Below are positions 1 through 6,592 of a stretch of 6,592 nucleotides of DNA, one piece after another. Position 1 is the first letter of the stretch. Each line of letters begins with the position of its first letter. Under the pieces are notes generated by a model. The model searched no databases. It was not told the DNA's origin and saw only the letters and a program-made list of their open reading frames with translations. Both the position numbers and the translations under genes were made by a program. The stretch covers positions 1 to 6,592 of the forward strand of contig DJYV01000081.1 in the NCBI GenBank assembly GCA_002448555.1, written 5' to 3'. The DNA is from Flavobacteriales bacterium UBA6969. Lineage in GTDB: Bacteria > Bacteroidota > Bacteroidia > Flavobacteriales_D > Sanyastnellaceae.

Positions 1-2037
1 ACGTTTTACAGCGCGCTTTACCATTGCTTTACAGCGCCAAACCTGGCCAATGACGTCGACGGACAATACCGGGGGACGGACCTAATGGTTCACCAGCTCT
101 CGGCGGATGAAGGCAATCATTATACCGTTTTTTCCCTCTGGGACACCTTCCGTGCCTTGCATCCTTTGCTCAACTGGATCGAACCCGAACGGTCACGGGA
201 CTTCGTTCGCACGATGCTACGCATGTATGATCAAGGCGGTCAGTTGCCCGTTTGGGAATTGGCCGGTAATTACACCGGGTGCATGATCGGTTACCACAGC
301 GTGCCGGTTATCGCTGATGCTGATGCGTGGGGCATTGGCGGTTTTGATGTGAATTTGGCTGTTGCAGCTATGGTGCAAGCGGCTGACAGCGCTCACCTCG
401 GTCTTGAACCCTACGTAGCGTTGGGATACATCCCCTTGAATGAGGAACACGAATCGGTTTCCAAAACACTGGAATATGCTTTTGACGATGCCTGCATCGC
501 CAAATTTGCCACCAAACACAGCACAGATGCTGAGCTCGTGGACCGGTTTCGGATGCGGGCATTGAACTACCGCAACGTATTCAATAAGGAAAGTGGGTTC
601 TTTCAGCCCAAACGGTCCGCCGCATGGCTCGAGGCATTTGATCCACGGGAGGTGAATTTCAATTACACCGAAGCCAACGGATGGCAGTACAACTTCTTTG
701 TTCCTCACGACGTCAATGGCCATGTTGAGCTTCTCGGAGGTGCTACAGGTTATGCAGCGAAGTTGGACGCCATGTTCACATCAAGCAGCGAAACCACCGG
801 GCGCAATCAAGCAGACATCACCGGCCTGATTGGCCAATATGCGCATGGGAATGAGCCCAGCCACCACATGGCTTACCTGTATCCGTTTGTGGGCAAACAC
901 CACCGAACAGCAGAGTTGGTCGACAGCATTCGCCGCACCTTGTACTCTCCCCTGCCCGATGGCTTGTCCGGTAATGAGGATTGCGGTCAAATGAGTGCCT
1001 GGTATGTCTGGAGCGCTTTGGGGATGTACCCAGTTACGCCGGGGAGCAACCAGCTGATCCTCGGCACACCGTTATTCGACGAGGTTTGCGTCACGCCAAA
1101 TGCTGGCCAAACGGTCCGAATTGACAAACAAGGCGAAGGGAAGTACGTTCGAAGCGCGTCCTTCCAATCCAGTCTCCTGCCTGCTTTCATCCGCAAAGAG
1201 CAACTGCGTCAAGGAGGAACGTTGAGCTATGCCTGCCAGGGCGAACCGAGTACGTTTGGTGAAGCTAAGAATCGCTGGCCCATTGAGCAATGGGATGCAG
1301 ATGGATTCATCCCCGTTCCAGTTATACGTGCCCCACGCACCTTCAAAAACACCTGTTCGGTCTCCATTTCAACCGAGAGCCTTGATGCGTTCTCCGTTGA
1401 ATATGCTTTGGTGCCGATGAACAGCGGTTCTCCGGAGCCTTCGAATTGGGTTGAATACGATGGAGCGTTTGATGTAAATGCGTCGACCGCAATCCATGCC
1501 CGCACGGTCCAAGGCGCGCGCACTTCCAGTGTTGTTCATCATGCCTTGAAGCAAGTCAACCACCCATACACACTTGAAATGGACACGCCTCTGAGCAACC
1601 AGTATGCTGCGGGCGGTGACCAAGCATTGATTGACGGTATCGAAGGAGGCAATCAATACCAAACGGGCGACTGGCAAGGGTACTGGGGAACAGATATCAC
1701 GGGGACTATTGACCTCAAGAATCCTACTGAAATCACCGGTGTCAGCATCGGTGCCTTGCGGGACATTCGACCGTGGATCTACCTGCCAAAGCGCATCTCA
1801 ATTTCATGCAGCCTCGACGGCAAGGAATGGTCTCGTTTTGGTCAGACAAGCCACGCCATTGACCAAGAGGATGAGGCACCCATCCGCCACACCTTCCAAA
1901 TCGACGGGCGTACCATCGCGCGCTTTGTTCGTTTTCAGGTGAAGAACCACGGACTGCTTCCTGAGGGACACCTCGGCGCTGGGAACCCGAGTTGGGTGTT
2001 TATGGACGAAGTATCCCTCCAAACCAACCGACCATGA
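1..2037 (+). CDS. GH92 family exo-alpha-mannosidase, 5' end missing (runs off the left edge)
   Basis: The frame is open from base 1 and encodes 678 residues before TGA. The first ATG at 85 is internal, because the 28 codons before it read as typical GH92 sequence (FYSALYH...APNLANDVDGQYRG). Family members are calcium-dependent inverting enzymes that remove terminal alpha-mannose from glycans, usually in the periplasm or at the cell surface. In fragment numbering, hallmarks are FSLWDTFRALHPL (about 44-56), GNYTGCMIGYHSVPVIADA (about 89-107), YTEANGWQY with E224, the likely general acid, HGNEPSHH (about 282-289) and GNEDCGQMSAWYVWSALGMYP with D327, the likely general base. These catalytic assignments come from family memory, not alignment. 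A chitobiase C-terminal-like module (about 441-521) and an F5/8-type beta-sandwich (about 530-678, ending GAGNPSWVFMDEVSL) follow, both probably carbohydrate-binding or structural. The N-terminal beta-sandwich domain and any signal peptide lie outside the window. The stop overlaps the next start. Family assignment is very secure; linkage specificity is unknown. Confidence 0.96.
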   Translation, partial: TFYSALYHCFTAPNLANDVDGQYRGTDLMVHQLSADEGNHYTVFSLWDTFRALHPLLNWIEPERSRDFVRTMLRMYDQGGQLPVWELAGNYTGCMIGYHSVPVIADADAWGIGGFDVNLAVAAMVQAADSAHLGLEPYVALGYIPLNEEHESVSKTLEYAFDDACIAKFATKHSTDAELVDRFRMRALNYRNVFNKESGFFQPKRSAAWLEAFDPREVNFNYTEANGWQYNFFVPHDVNGHVELLGGATGYAAKLDAMFTSSSETTGRNQADITGLIGQYAHGNEPSHHMAYLYPFVGKHHRTAELVDSIRRTLYSPLPDGLSGNEDCGQMSAWYVWSALGMYPVTPGSNQLILGTPLFDEVCVTPNAGQTVRIDKQGEGKYVRSASFQSSLLPAFIRKEQLRQGGTLSYACQGEPSTFGEAKNRWPIEQWDADGFIPVPVIRAPRTFKNTCSVSISTESLDAFSVEYALVPMNSGSPEPSNWVEYDGAFDVNASTAIHARTVQGARTSSVVHHALKQVNHPYTLEMDTPLSNQYAAGGDQALIDGIEGGNQYQTGDWQGYWGTDITGTIDLKNPTEITGVSIGALRDIRPWIYLPKRISISCSLDGKEWSRFGQTSHAIDQEDEAPIRHTFQIDGRTIARFVRFQVKNHGLLPEGHLGAGNPSWVFMDEVSLQTNRP

Positions 2038-3218
2038 GTGACGAACTGTTACGGGACGGATTGGCGCAAACTACGCTGCACCCACTCGGACTGCGGGTTG
2101 AGCATGCAAAGGGCTCCCGGCTGACACTGGAAAACGGGGAGGAAATTATCGATTTCATATCTGGGATAGGCGCTAGTTCTTTTGGCCACGCCCATCCGGA
2201 CATCCTCAGCGCAATCCACGAACAAGTCGACAAGCACCTTCATGTGATGGTCTACGGCGAAATACGCCAAACCGCGCAGGACGTGGCCGCTGACCGGCTG
2301 CTCTCTCTGCTGCCCGCAGCGCTAGACGCTGTCTATTTTGTCAATTCCGGGGCAGAAGCGATTGATGCGGCGATGAAGCTCGTTCGGCGCGTCACGCATC
2401 GCAGCAAAATCCTCGCCATCGAAGGCGGCTACCACGGGAATACGTTTGGCGCGCTTTCAGTGAGTTCCAACGCCGAACGCAAAGCGCCATTTGGCCCCCT
2501 TGTCGGCGACACAGCAATCATTCCGTGGAATGACACCGAAGGCCTTGACGCTATTGATGCTTCAGTAGCCGGCGTCGTCATGGAAACCGTTCAGGGGGAC
2601 GCTGGAATTCGCATTCCCGACCCGGAATGGCTGCGTGCAATCCGGGATAAATGCACGCAAGTTGGAGCGCATTTGGTGCTCGACGAAATACAATGTGGAT
2701 TCGGAAGAACCGGGCGCCCCTTTGCCTTTGAGCATTTCGGGGTTGAGCCGGACCACCTGTGTTTGGGCAAGGCATTGGGAGGCGGCATGCCAATGGGAGC
2801 ACTTGTGTCGAGCAAGGAGCATTTGCGGCAATTTGCGCATTCTCCTTCCCTCGGTCACATCACGACGTTCGGTGGTCATCCCGTTCCCTGTGCTGCTTCG
2901 GCAGCTGCCAGTGCTTTGCTGCAATCAACAGATTGGAATCGTGTAGAACAGGTCGGTCAATCCATTGAAGCGGCCATGCGAGGATGCACCCACGTGCGGG
3001 AAGTTCGGCGGATCGGGCTTTACATAGCTGTGGAATTGGATTCCTCGGAAGCGGTGAACGACGCAGTTCAGACCGCGATGCAACGTGGTGTGTTGGTTTT
3101 CTATTTCCTCAGCACACCACAAGCATTTCGAATCGCCCCGCCCTTGAACATCAATGATGTTGATTTGCAAGAGGCGCTCGACACCCTCATTGCGTGCATC
3201 GAACAGGCCCACGCCTAA
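2034..3218 (+). CDS. Class III PLP-dependent aminotransferase (acetylornithine/ornithine aminotransferase-like)
   Basis: A 394-residue fold-type I PLP enzyme of normal length for the class III family, which moves an amino group between an amine or amino acid and a 2-oxoacid in the cytoplasm. Visible active-site features are NSGAEAIDAAMKL with S105-G106-A107 (cofactor phosphate loop), GGYHG with Y133 stacking on the PLP ring, VLDEIQCGFGRTG with D217 contacting the pyridine nitrogen, LGKALGGGMPMGA with Schiff-base lysine K246, HITTFGGHP with T278 likely reaching the partner subunit's PLP phosphate, and FRIAPPL with R366 as probable carboxylate anchor. It is therefore expected to be active. The ATG at 2034 was chosen because it overlaps the mannosidase TGA as ATGA and begins a normal N-terminus; a TTG at 1992 would add 14 unlikely residues. 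No Shine-Dalgarno is visible, so translational coupling is likely. Databases often call such proteins 'aspartate aminotransferase family'; ArgD, ornithine or another omega-amino specificity cannot be decided, so no symbol is given. Confidence 0.95.
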   Translation: MSDELLRDGLAQTTLHPLGLRVEHAKGSRLTLENGEEIIDFISGIGASSFGHAHPDILSAIHEQVDKHLHVMVYGEIRQTAQDVAADRLLSLLPAALDAVYFVNSGAEAIDAAMKLVRRVTHRSKILAIEGGYHGNTFGALSVSSNAERKAPFGPLVGDTAIIPWNDTEGLDAIDASVAGVVMETVQGDAGIRIPDPEWLRAIRDKCTQVGAHLVLDEIQCGFGRTGRPFAFEHFGVEPDHLCLGKALGGGMPMGALVSSKEHLRQFAHSPSLGHITTFGGHPVPCAASAAASALLQSTDWNRVEQVGQSIEAAMRGCTHVREVRRIGLYIAVELDSSEAVNDAVQTAMQRGVLVFYFLSTPQAFRIAPPLNINDVDLQEALDTLIACIEQAHA

Positions 3219-4153
3219 GTACGAACGCCTTCAATGAATGAACTGAAAGCCCGGACGCTCCGTTTGGCTTCAGGCAAGACATCTGGAAAGAGCTGCCAGC
3301 CGTGAAGCGCACCCTTTTCTTCGCGCGCTGTGAAGGTCACTCCACGTTCTTCAAAAACAGCACATGCCTGCTCAAAATCTGGATGCAAATATTCCGCCTT
3401 CGACGCCTCAATGTAAATCGGTGGTGCAGCAGTCAGATCGCTATTCAGCGGCGCAACCAGTGGATCATCTGCAGGAACATCACGCAAGTAGTGCGCGGCG
3501 TATTCCACCAAATCAAGGCGTTCGAACGGACTGTGATCCGTCTGGTTCAGTCGGTTGCTCAAAGAATTTGATCGCAAGTCCAGCCACGGCGAAAAAAGTC
3601 CGATTCCTTGAATGCGTCGACCGGTGCGATGCATCCACTCCAAACCGGCAGCAAGGGCCAAATTCCCCCCTGCCGAATCACCGAGAACCCAGAGTGCTTC
3701 CGAATTCGCTGAAAGGCCATGCAAGACTGCGATCACATCTTCCAAAGGTGCCGGAAAGGGATGTTCGGGGGCCAACCGGTATTCAGGAATCCAGACCTCA
3801 CACTGCAGTTCCACTACCAAGGCCGAGGCGAATGCCCGGTGCGTCAACGCGCTGCCGAAGGCGAATCCACCTCCGTGCGCCAAGACCAATACCGGTGCAT
3901 CTTGCCCCGCCTTTCCAAGGCCCCTATGGCGCGGATACAACGTTGCGCACGGGACACCTTGGAGGGTTGTACGTTCAAATGCCACATTGAAATGGCCCGG
4001 GTACAGCCGCGCCAAACCGTCCAACGATGCGCGAATCTGCTCCGGCGTCATCCCAACGACATCACGTCGAACCACTCGCCCTAACTGGTGGCTCACGCGA
4101 AGAAACCGCTCCGGAAAGGACCAGAGCATATCGGTGACGCGCATCGGTTTCAT
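3215..4153 (-). CDS. HSL-type (family IV) alpha/beta-hydrolase, probable carboxylesterase
   Basis: A 312-residue protein of the hormone-sensitive-lipase-like esterases, which hydrolyse short-chain carboxylic esters. The first 85 residues or so form the cap region. The catalytic core has AHGGGF (H93-G96, oxyanion hole), the family stretch YRLAPEHPFPAPLED (125-139), GDSAGGN with nucleophile S160, and ALHGW with the catalytic histidine H284. The acid is probably E254 in SKAEYLHPD, where many relatives carry Asp in a DPLRDE-like motif; this is my alignment by eye. No signal peptide or membrane segment is visible, so it is likely cytoplasmic. The ATG at 4153 overlaps the stop of the upstream M14 peptidase as ATGA; a second ATG three codons on is an alternative. 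It is the second gene of a minus-strand pair. Its TAG overlaps the TAA of the convergent aminotransferase. The natural substrate is unknown; acyl-peptide or acetylated-sugar deacylation are possibilities only. Confidence 0.94.
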   Translation of the reverse strand: MKPMRVTDMLWSFPERFLRVSHQLGRVVRRDVVGMTPEQIRASLDGLARLYPGHFNVAFERTTLQGVPCATLYPRHRGLGKAGQDAPVLVLAHGGGFAFGSALTHRAFASALVVELQCEVWIPEYRLAPEHPFPAPLEDVIAVLHGLSANSEALWVLGDSAGGNLALAAGLEWMHRTGRRIQGIGLFSPWLDLRSNSLSNRLNQTDHSPFERLDLVEYAAHYLRDVPADDPLVAPLNSDLTAAPPIYIEASKAEYLHPDFEQACAVFEERGVTFTAREEKGALHGWQLFPDVLPEAKRSVRAFSSFIEGVRT

Positions 4154-5931
4154 CGGCGGTTGGTTATGGATTTAAATACCGGATACCGGTTTGCTGTCCC
4201 TTCGTAGTGAGGAGAAGCCCGGTACAGCCAGTTCAATTGAGCTCGAGCATCTTCACGCAATTCGGGATTGCTCGCTTTGGCCTGTTCAAACGATGCGCGC
4301 AACAACGGATCTGAAGCCAACAACACTGCCGCCGTCTCTTCGAAAACATACCCGCTGAAGTGTTCCTTCTGCTGCATCGCACTGTCGAAGAAGTTCCACG
4401 TTAAAAACGAGTCGTGACCATGGGGTGCTAAGACTTCACAGATGTAGCGCAGGTTGGGCTGGTCCGATGAAATCACCCAATCACCTTCAAACAACCGGAT
4501 CGGGACCACCGCCCACGCAACGGAGTCCAATCCGTTCATGTGGTGCCCCTCATAGGGACGCGGTGAAGATGTAAATCCTCTGATGTCCCCGGCGCGCAGG
4601 AGCATTGTGGTGTCCTTTTCAATTGGTATCATGGCCACTCCATTGCGTTGCATGCGTGCCACAACATGCCGCCATGCCTGCGGAATGACCCAATACTTCG
4701 GGACTTCGGTGTCGGCCACAGGTGCAAAGTGGTTGTAAAAGGGGATTTCCTTGCTCCAACGCCTCGAGCGGTCGTACTTGAGTCGCAACTCCCCCGTCAC
4801 CGGACTGATTTCCTTGCGGGATTCAAACCCTTCAAACCACAAAGGGGTGAACTGTTCAGTGCGCTTCCACCGAACGGGAACTGTTGCAATATTCTCCCAA
4901 CGGGCAGCCTCCGCCGTCCGAATGGCCTTGAGTTCTTCACTTCGCTCGGCCATGAACTGCACGGTGGCCTCTATGAAGACTTTCGTCGCTTGAACCCGAA
5001 CCGGAAACGGCTTCAGCATGTGCGCTTCCGCTGTGAAGCCAATGCACCCAAACAACGCTGCATATCCTGTGCTATAACGAGGCGTTTCCAAAAATCCAAC
5101 AATGCCCTCTTCCGGTGTCTCTCCAATCGAATACACATAGGGACTGGTTGGCACCCCCCGCTGTTCCATGGACGCATATAAGGCCGGCTCCATGGTTTCC
5201 CGGATGAAGGGCCCCAACACCGGTCCGGCCTTGTCCGGCTGGGTTGCTATCAAGGTCATCTCATACGGGTAATCCGCGCCATTGGTAGTGTGCGTATCGA
5301 TGAAAACATCGGGCGAAAATGCATGAAAAAGGCCCACAAACGCCTCGGCATTCCGGCTGTCCATTTTGATGAAATCCCGGTTGAGGTCGAGGTTGCGTGC
5401 ATTTCCGCGAAACCCGTATTCTTCGGGTCCATCCTGGTTCGTCCGCGTGCAACAATTGCGGTTCAGCGCACCACCAACGTTGTACATGGGGATCACGGCA
5501 ATGTCCATCACGTCGAGGACTGAGCGTCGCGCTTGCTCATCGGCCAACAACGTCCGAATCCAAGCCACCGATGCGTCCACTCCACAGGGTTCTCCCGGGT
5601 GAATGGCATTGTTAATCAGCAACCCCAGTTTGTCCGCTTGCCGGATGGTGCGAACTCCCACCAAGTCTTCGCTCTTCATCGCCGCACGTGTCATGATGAA
5701 CGCATGGATGGGCCGACCGATATCGCTCGTGCCGATTTCGATGAGGCAGGCCTCTTCACAACCACTGGCCAATTCCTCAAAAACCGCCAGGGTCTCTCCC
5801 CAAGTAGGCGTTCGGTTGTCATCGGCAACAACGAGCGGGTCGGATGCTTGGTGCTGCTGGCCAAAGCTTTCATCAACCAGCAGAAGCATGGTGCACAAGA
5901 AGACGAGCTGAAGGCGGGGAATTAAGGGCAT
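4150..5931 (-). CDS. Secreted M14-family zinc metallopeptidase (carboxypeptidase-like)
   Basis: A 593-residue exported metallopeptidase. Zinc ligands are H111 and E114 in the HPGE motif (HxxE) and H214 in DTHTTNG. LDLNRDF (N184-R185) matches the substrate-carboxylate site of carboxypeptidase A, YSTGY supplies candidate tyrosines, and E302 in FTAEAHM is the probable catalytic glutamate. Family members remove C-terminal residues or cleave special peptide bonds; specificity is not readable here. The C-terminal half has conserved stretches of this roughly 600-residue M14 subgroup: KYWVIPQAW (about 412-420), DSFLTWNFFDSAMQQKE (about 507-523) and SPHYEG near the end. I chose the ATG at 5931 over an in-frame TTG at 5955 because the protein then starts MPLIPRLQLVFLCTMLLLV, a good signal peptide with likely cleavage after SFG (about residue 24) before QQH. 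C13 lacks a lipobox context, so a lipoprotein is unlikely. First gene of a minus-strand pair, coupled to the esterase through ATGA. Confidence 0.95.
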   Translation of the reverse strand: MPLIPRLQLVFLCTMLLLVDESFGQQHQASDPLVVADDNRTPTWGETLAVFEELASGCEEACLIEIGTSDIGRPIHAFIMTRAAMKSEDLVGVRTIRQADKLGLLINNAIHPGEPCGVDASVAWIRTLLADEQARRSVLDVMDIAVIPMYNVGGALNRNCCTRTNQDGPEEYGFRGNARNLDLNRDFIKMDSRNAEAFVGLFHAFSPDVFIDTHTTNGADYPYEMTLIATQPDKAGPVLGPFIRETMEPALYASMEQRGVPTSPYVYSIGETPEEGIVGFLETPRYSTGYAALFGCIGFTAEAHMLKPFPVRVQATKVFIEATVQFMAERSEELKAIRTAEAARWENIATVPVRWKRTEQFTPLWFEGFESRKEISPVTGELRLKYDRSRRWSKEIPFYNHFAPVADTEVPKYWVIPQAWRHVVARMQRNGVAMIPIEKDTTMLLRAGDIRGFTSSPRPYEGHHMNGLDSVAWAVVPIRLFEGDWVISSDQPNLRYICEVLAPHGHDSFLTWNFFDSAMQQKEHFSGYVFEETAAVLLASDPLLRASFEQAKASNPELREDARAQLNWLYRASPHYEGTANRYPVFKSITNRR

Positions 5932-5973
5932 GTTCCAGTTTTTATTCTTCTGCAAAAATCAGAACTTTAGCGT
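5932..5973. promoter_or_regulatory. Short divergent intergenic region with a candidate promoter for the M14-esterase pair
   Basis: These 42 bases are the only clear non-coding gap and must hold at least part of the start signals for the peptidase (minus) and yqgE (plus). On the minus strand, GATTTTTG (bases 5960 to 5953) matches five of the six fixed positions of the Bacteroidota -7 element TAnnTTTG. It would place the transcript start around 5947 and leave a leader of about 16 bases before the ATG at 5931. No TTG is seen at the expected -33 distance, so the call is weak. No comparable element stands out for the plus strand, and no Shine-Dalgarno sequence precedes either start codon. Confidence 0.3.
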
Positions 5974-6552
5974 ATGATTCGTTTCACACCGTCATCGAAT
6001 AGTATTCTGGAGCCTGGCAAGGTCCTGCTCGCTGAGCCTTTTATGGCGGATCCGCACTTTGGTCGAAAGGCCATTTTGCTGTGTGAGCACAACGAAGAAG
6101 GTTCCTTTGGGTTTGTGTTGAACAACTTCATTGAAGTGGGCCTGAATGAATTACTGGACGACCTGCCTGTCGTGGAATGCCGGCTCAGCTTGGGCGGACC
6201 CGTTAAAAATTCGAACCTGTACTACCTCCACACCATTGAAGGTGCTCCGGATGCCATCACGGTGAAACCCGGCCTTTTCATGGGCGGTGATTTTGATTGG
6301 GTGCGTACGCTGCTTAATACGGGGGTACAACTTGAAGGCAAGCTCCGCTTTTTTATCGGTTATGCTGGATGGACACCAGGGCAACTTGAGGACGAAATCA
6401 AAAGCCGCTCGTGGTTCGTTACAAACGCCGATGTCGACACCATCATGAGCACCGAATCAGAAGATGAAACCTTATGGAAGTCATTGATCACGGAGATGGG
6501 CGAAGGGTTCGATCACATCGCGAACGCTCCGGTGGACCCGTCCATGAACTAA
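5974..6552 (+). CDS. yqgE: YqgE/AlgH family protein (DUF179)
   Basis: A complete 192-residue protein of the YqgE/AlgH family, within the usual family length of roughly 180-200. The conserved N-terminal block is PGKVLLAEPFMADPHFGRKAILLCEHN (14-40, read as two adjoining parts), then EGSFGFVLNN (42-51), the central LSLGGPVKNSNLYYLH (71-86) and the C-terminal FFIGYAGWTPGQLEDEI (126-142). No signal peptide, membrane segment or catalytic motif is visible, so it should be a soluble cytoplasmic protein. The molecular function of the family is not established. AlgH was named from alginate regulation in Pseudomonas, but that role does not carry over to Bacteroidota. The ATG at 5974 leaves 13 residues before the conserved block and is the natural start. 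It is divergent from the M14 peptidase and shows no sign of operon linkage to it. Confidence 0.96.
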   Translation: MIRFTPSSNSILEPGKVLLAEPFMADPHFGRKAILLCEHNEEGSFGFVLNNFIEVGLNELLDDLPVVECRLSLGGPVKNSNLYYLHTIEGAPDAITVKPGLFMGGDFDWVRTLLNTGVQLEGKLRFFIGYAGWTPGQLEDEIKSRSWFVTNADVDTIMSTESEDETLWKSLITEMGEGFDHIANAPVDPSMN

Positions 6553-6556
6553 CCTC

Positions 6557-6592
6557 TCATCCGACATCGATGCGAACACGGTAACCGCTGTG
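6557..6592 (-). CDS. Possible C-terminal end of an unidentified gene convergent with yqgE (partial)
   Basis: Reading leftward from the right edge on the minus strand, an open frame of 11 codons gives HSGYRVRIDVG and ends in TGA (complement of bases 6557-6559), four bases beyond the yqgE stop. The tail-to-tail spacing fits the compact packing of this region, and the plus strand after the yqgE stop offers no convincing gene start before the edge. Eleven codons are far too few to establish a gene or a family, and such a frame is often open by chance. It is recorded as a candidate only. Confidence 0.25.
   Translation of the reverse strand, partial: HSGYRVRIDVG

Noticed and set aside
85..87. ATG at 85 as the true start of the mannosidase
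   Set aside because: The frame is open to base 1, and the residues before this ATG are family-typical, so the gene continues beyond the left edge.
217..723. 168-codon minus-strand open frame opposite the GH92 gene
   Set aside because: It covers the most conserved GH92 motifs, and its translation resembles no family I recognise.
3364..4175. Long plus-strand open frames (208 and 187 codons) opposite the esterase gene
   Set aside because: Their translations have low-complexity, Arg/Pro/Ser-rich composition and no recognisable family, while the minus strand carries a full catalytic triad and family motifs. They are antisense shadows of a GC-rich gene.
4150..4900. C-terminal half of the M14 protein as a novel unassigned domain
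   Set aside because: Stretches such as KYWVIPQAW and DSFLTWNFFDSAMQQKE are, from memory, typical of a large existing M14 subgroup of about 600 residues, so it is not new to this protein.
4648..5181. 177-codon plus-strand open frame opposite the M14 peptidase
   Set aside because: It lies wholly within conserved peptidase sequence on the other strand and shows no domain of its own.
5943..5969. Plus-strand -7-like elements for yqgE (TATTCTTC at 5943-5950; GAACTTTA at 5962-5969)
   Set aside because: Each matches only four of the six fixed positions of TAnnTTTG, has no paired -33 TTG, and the second would make the transcript essentially leaderless.
6565..6586. Short palindromes CATCGATG and CGGTAACCG after yqgE, considered as a terminator or operator
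   Set aside because: Both are 8-9 bases long with almost no loop and no following T-run, and the region may be coding on the minus strand. Chance is the simpler explanation.

Overview
The window looks like a stretch of a Bacteroidota chromosome, probably an environmental member with fairly high GC for that phylum. Four things point there: the GH92 mannosidase with its trailing accessory modules, the type of secreted M14 peptidase, a YqgE of the 'GKVLLAEPF...CEHNEEGSFGFVLN' type, and start codons without clear Shine-Dalgarno sequences. Lineage below phylum cannot be read safely from this much sequence.

The layout is very compact. Every part of the window belongs to a gene except about 42 bases between two divergent genes and a few bases near the right edge. 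From the left: (1) the C-terminal two thirds or so of a GH92 exo-alpha-mannosidase, open at the left edge (1-2037, +); (2) a class III PLP aminotransferase (2034-3218, +) whose ATG overlaps the mannosidase stop as ATGA; (3) an HSL-type (family IV) alpha/beta-hydrolase esterase (3215-4153, -) that meets the aminotransferase tail to tail with a 4-base overlap; (4) a secreted M14 zinc carboxypeptidase-like enzyme (4150-5931, -) that lies upstream of the esterase and is coupled to it by another ATGA overlap; (5) divergent from it, a complete YqgE/AlgH-family gene (5974-6552, +); (6) at the right edge, an 11-codon open frame on the minus strand that may be the tail of a further convergent gene.

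The window therefore holds two two-gene transcription units pointing at each other, followed by a divergent housekeeping-type gene. The mannosidase and the peptidase are both degradative enzymes that would act outside the cytoplasm, on mannose-containing glycans and on peptides. The aminotransferase and the esterase are probably cytoplasmic partners of the products, but their substrates cannot be read from sequence. A glycoprotein- or peptide-scavenging role is a reasonable inference and no more than that.

I saw no RNA gene, mobile element, CRISPR array, tandem repeat or convincing terminator, and no stretch over 300 bases without a gene. All recognisable proteins belong to known families. 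I do not see a novel system here; the findings concern gene arrangement, start sites and unassigned substrates.
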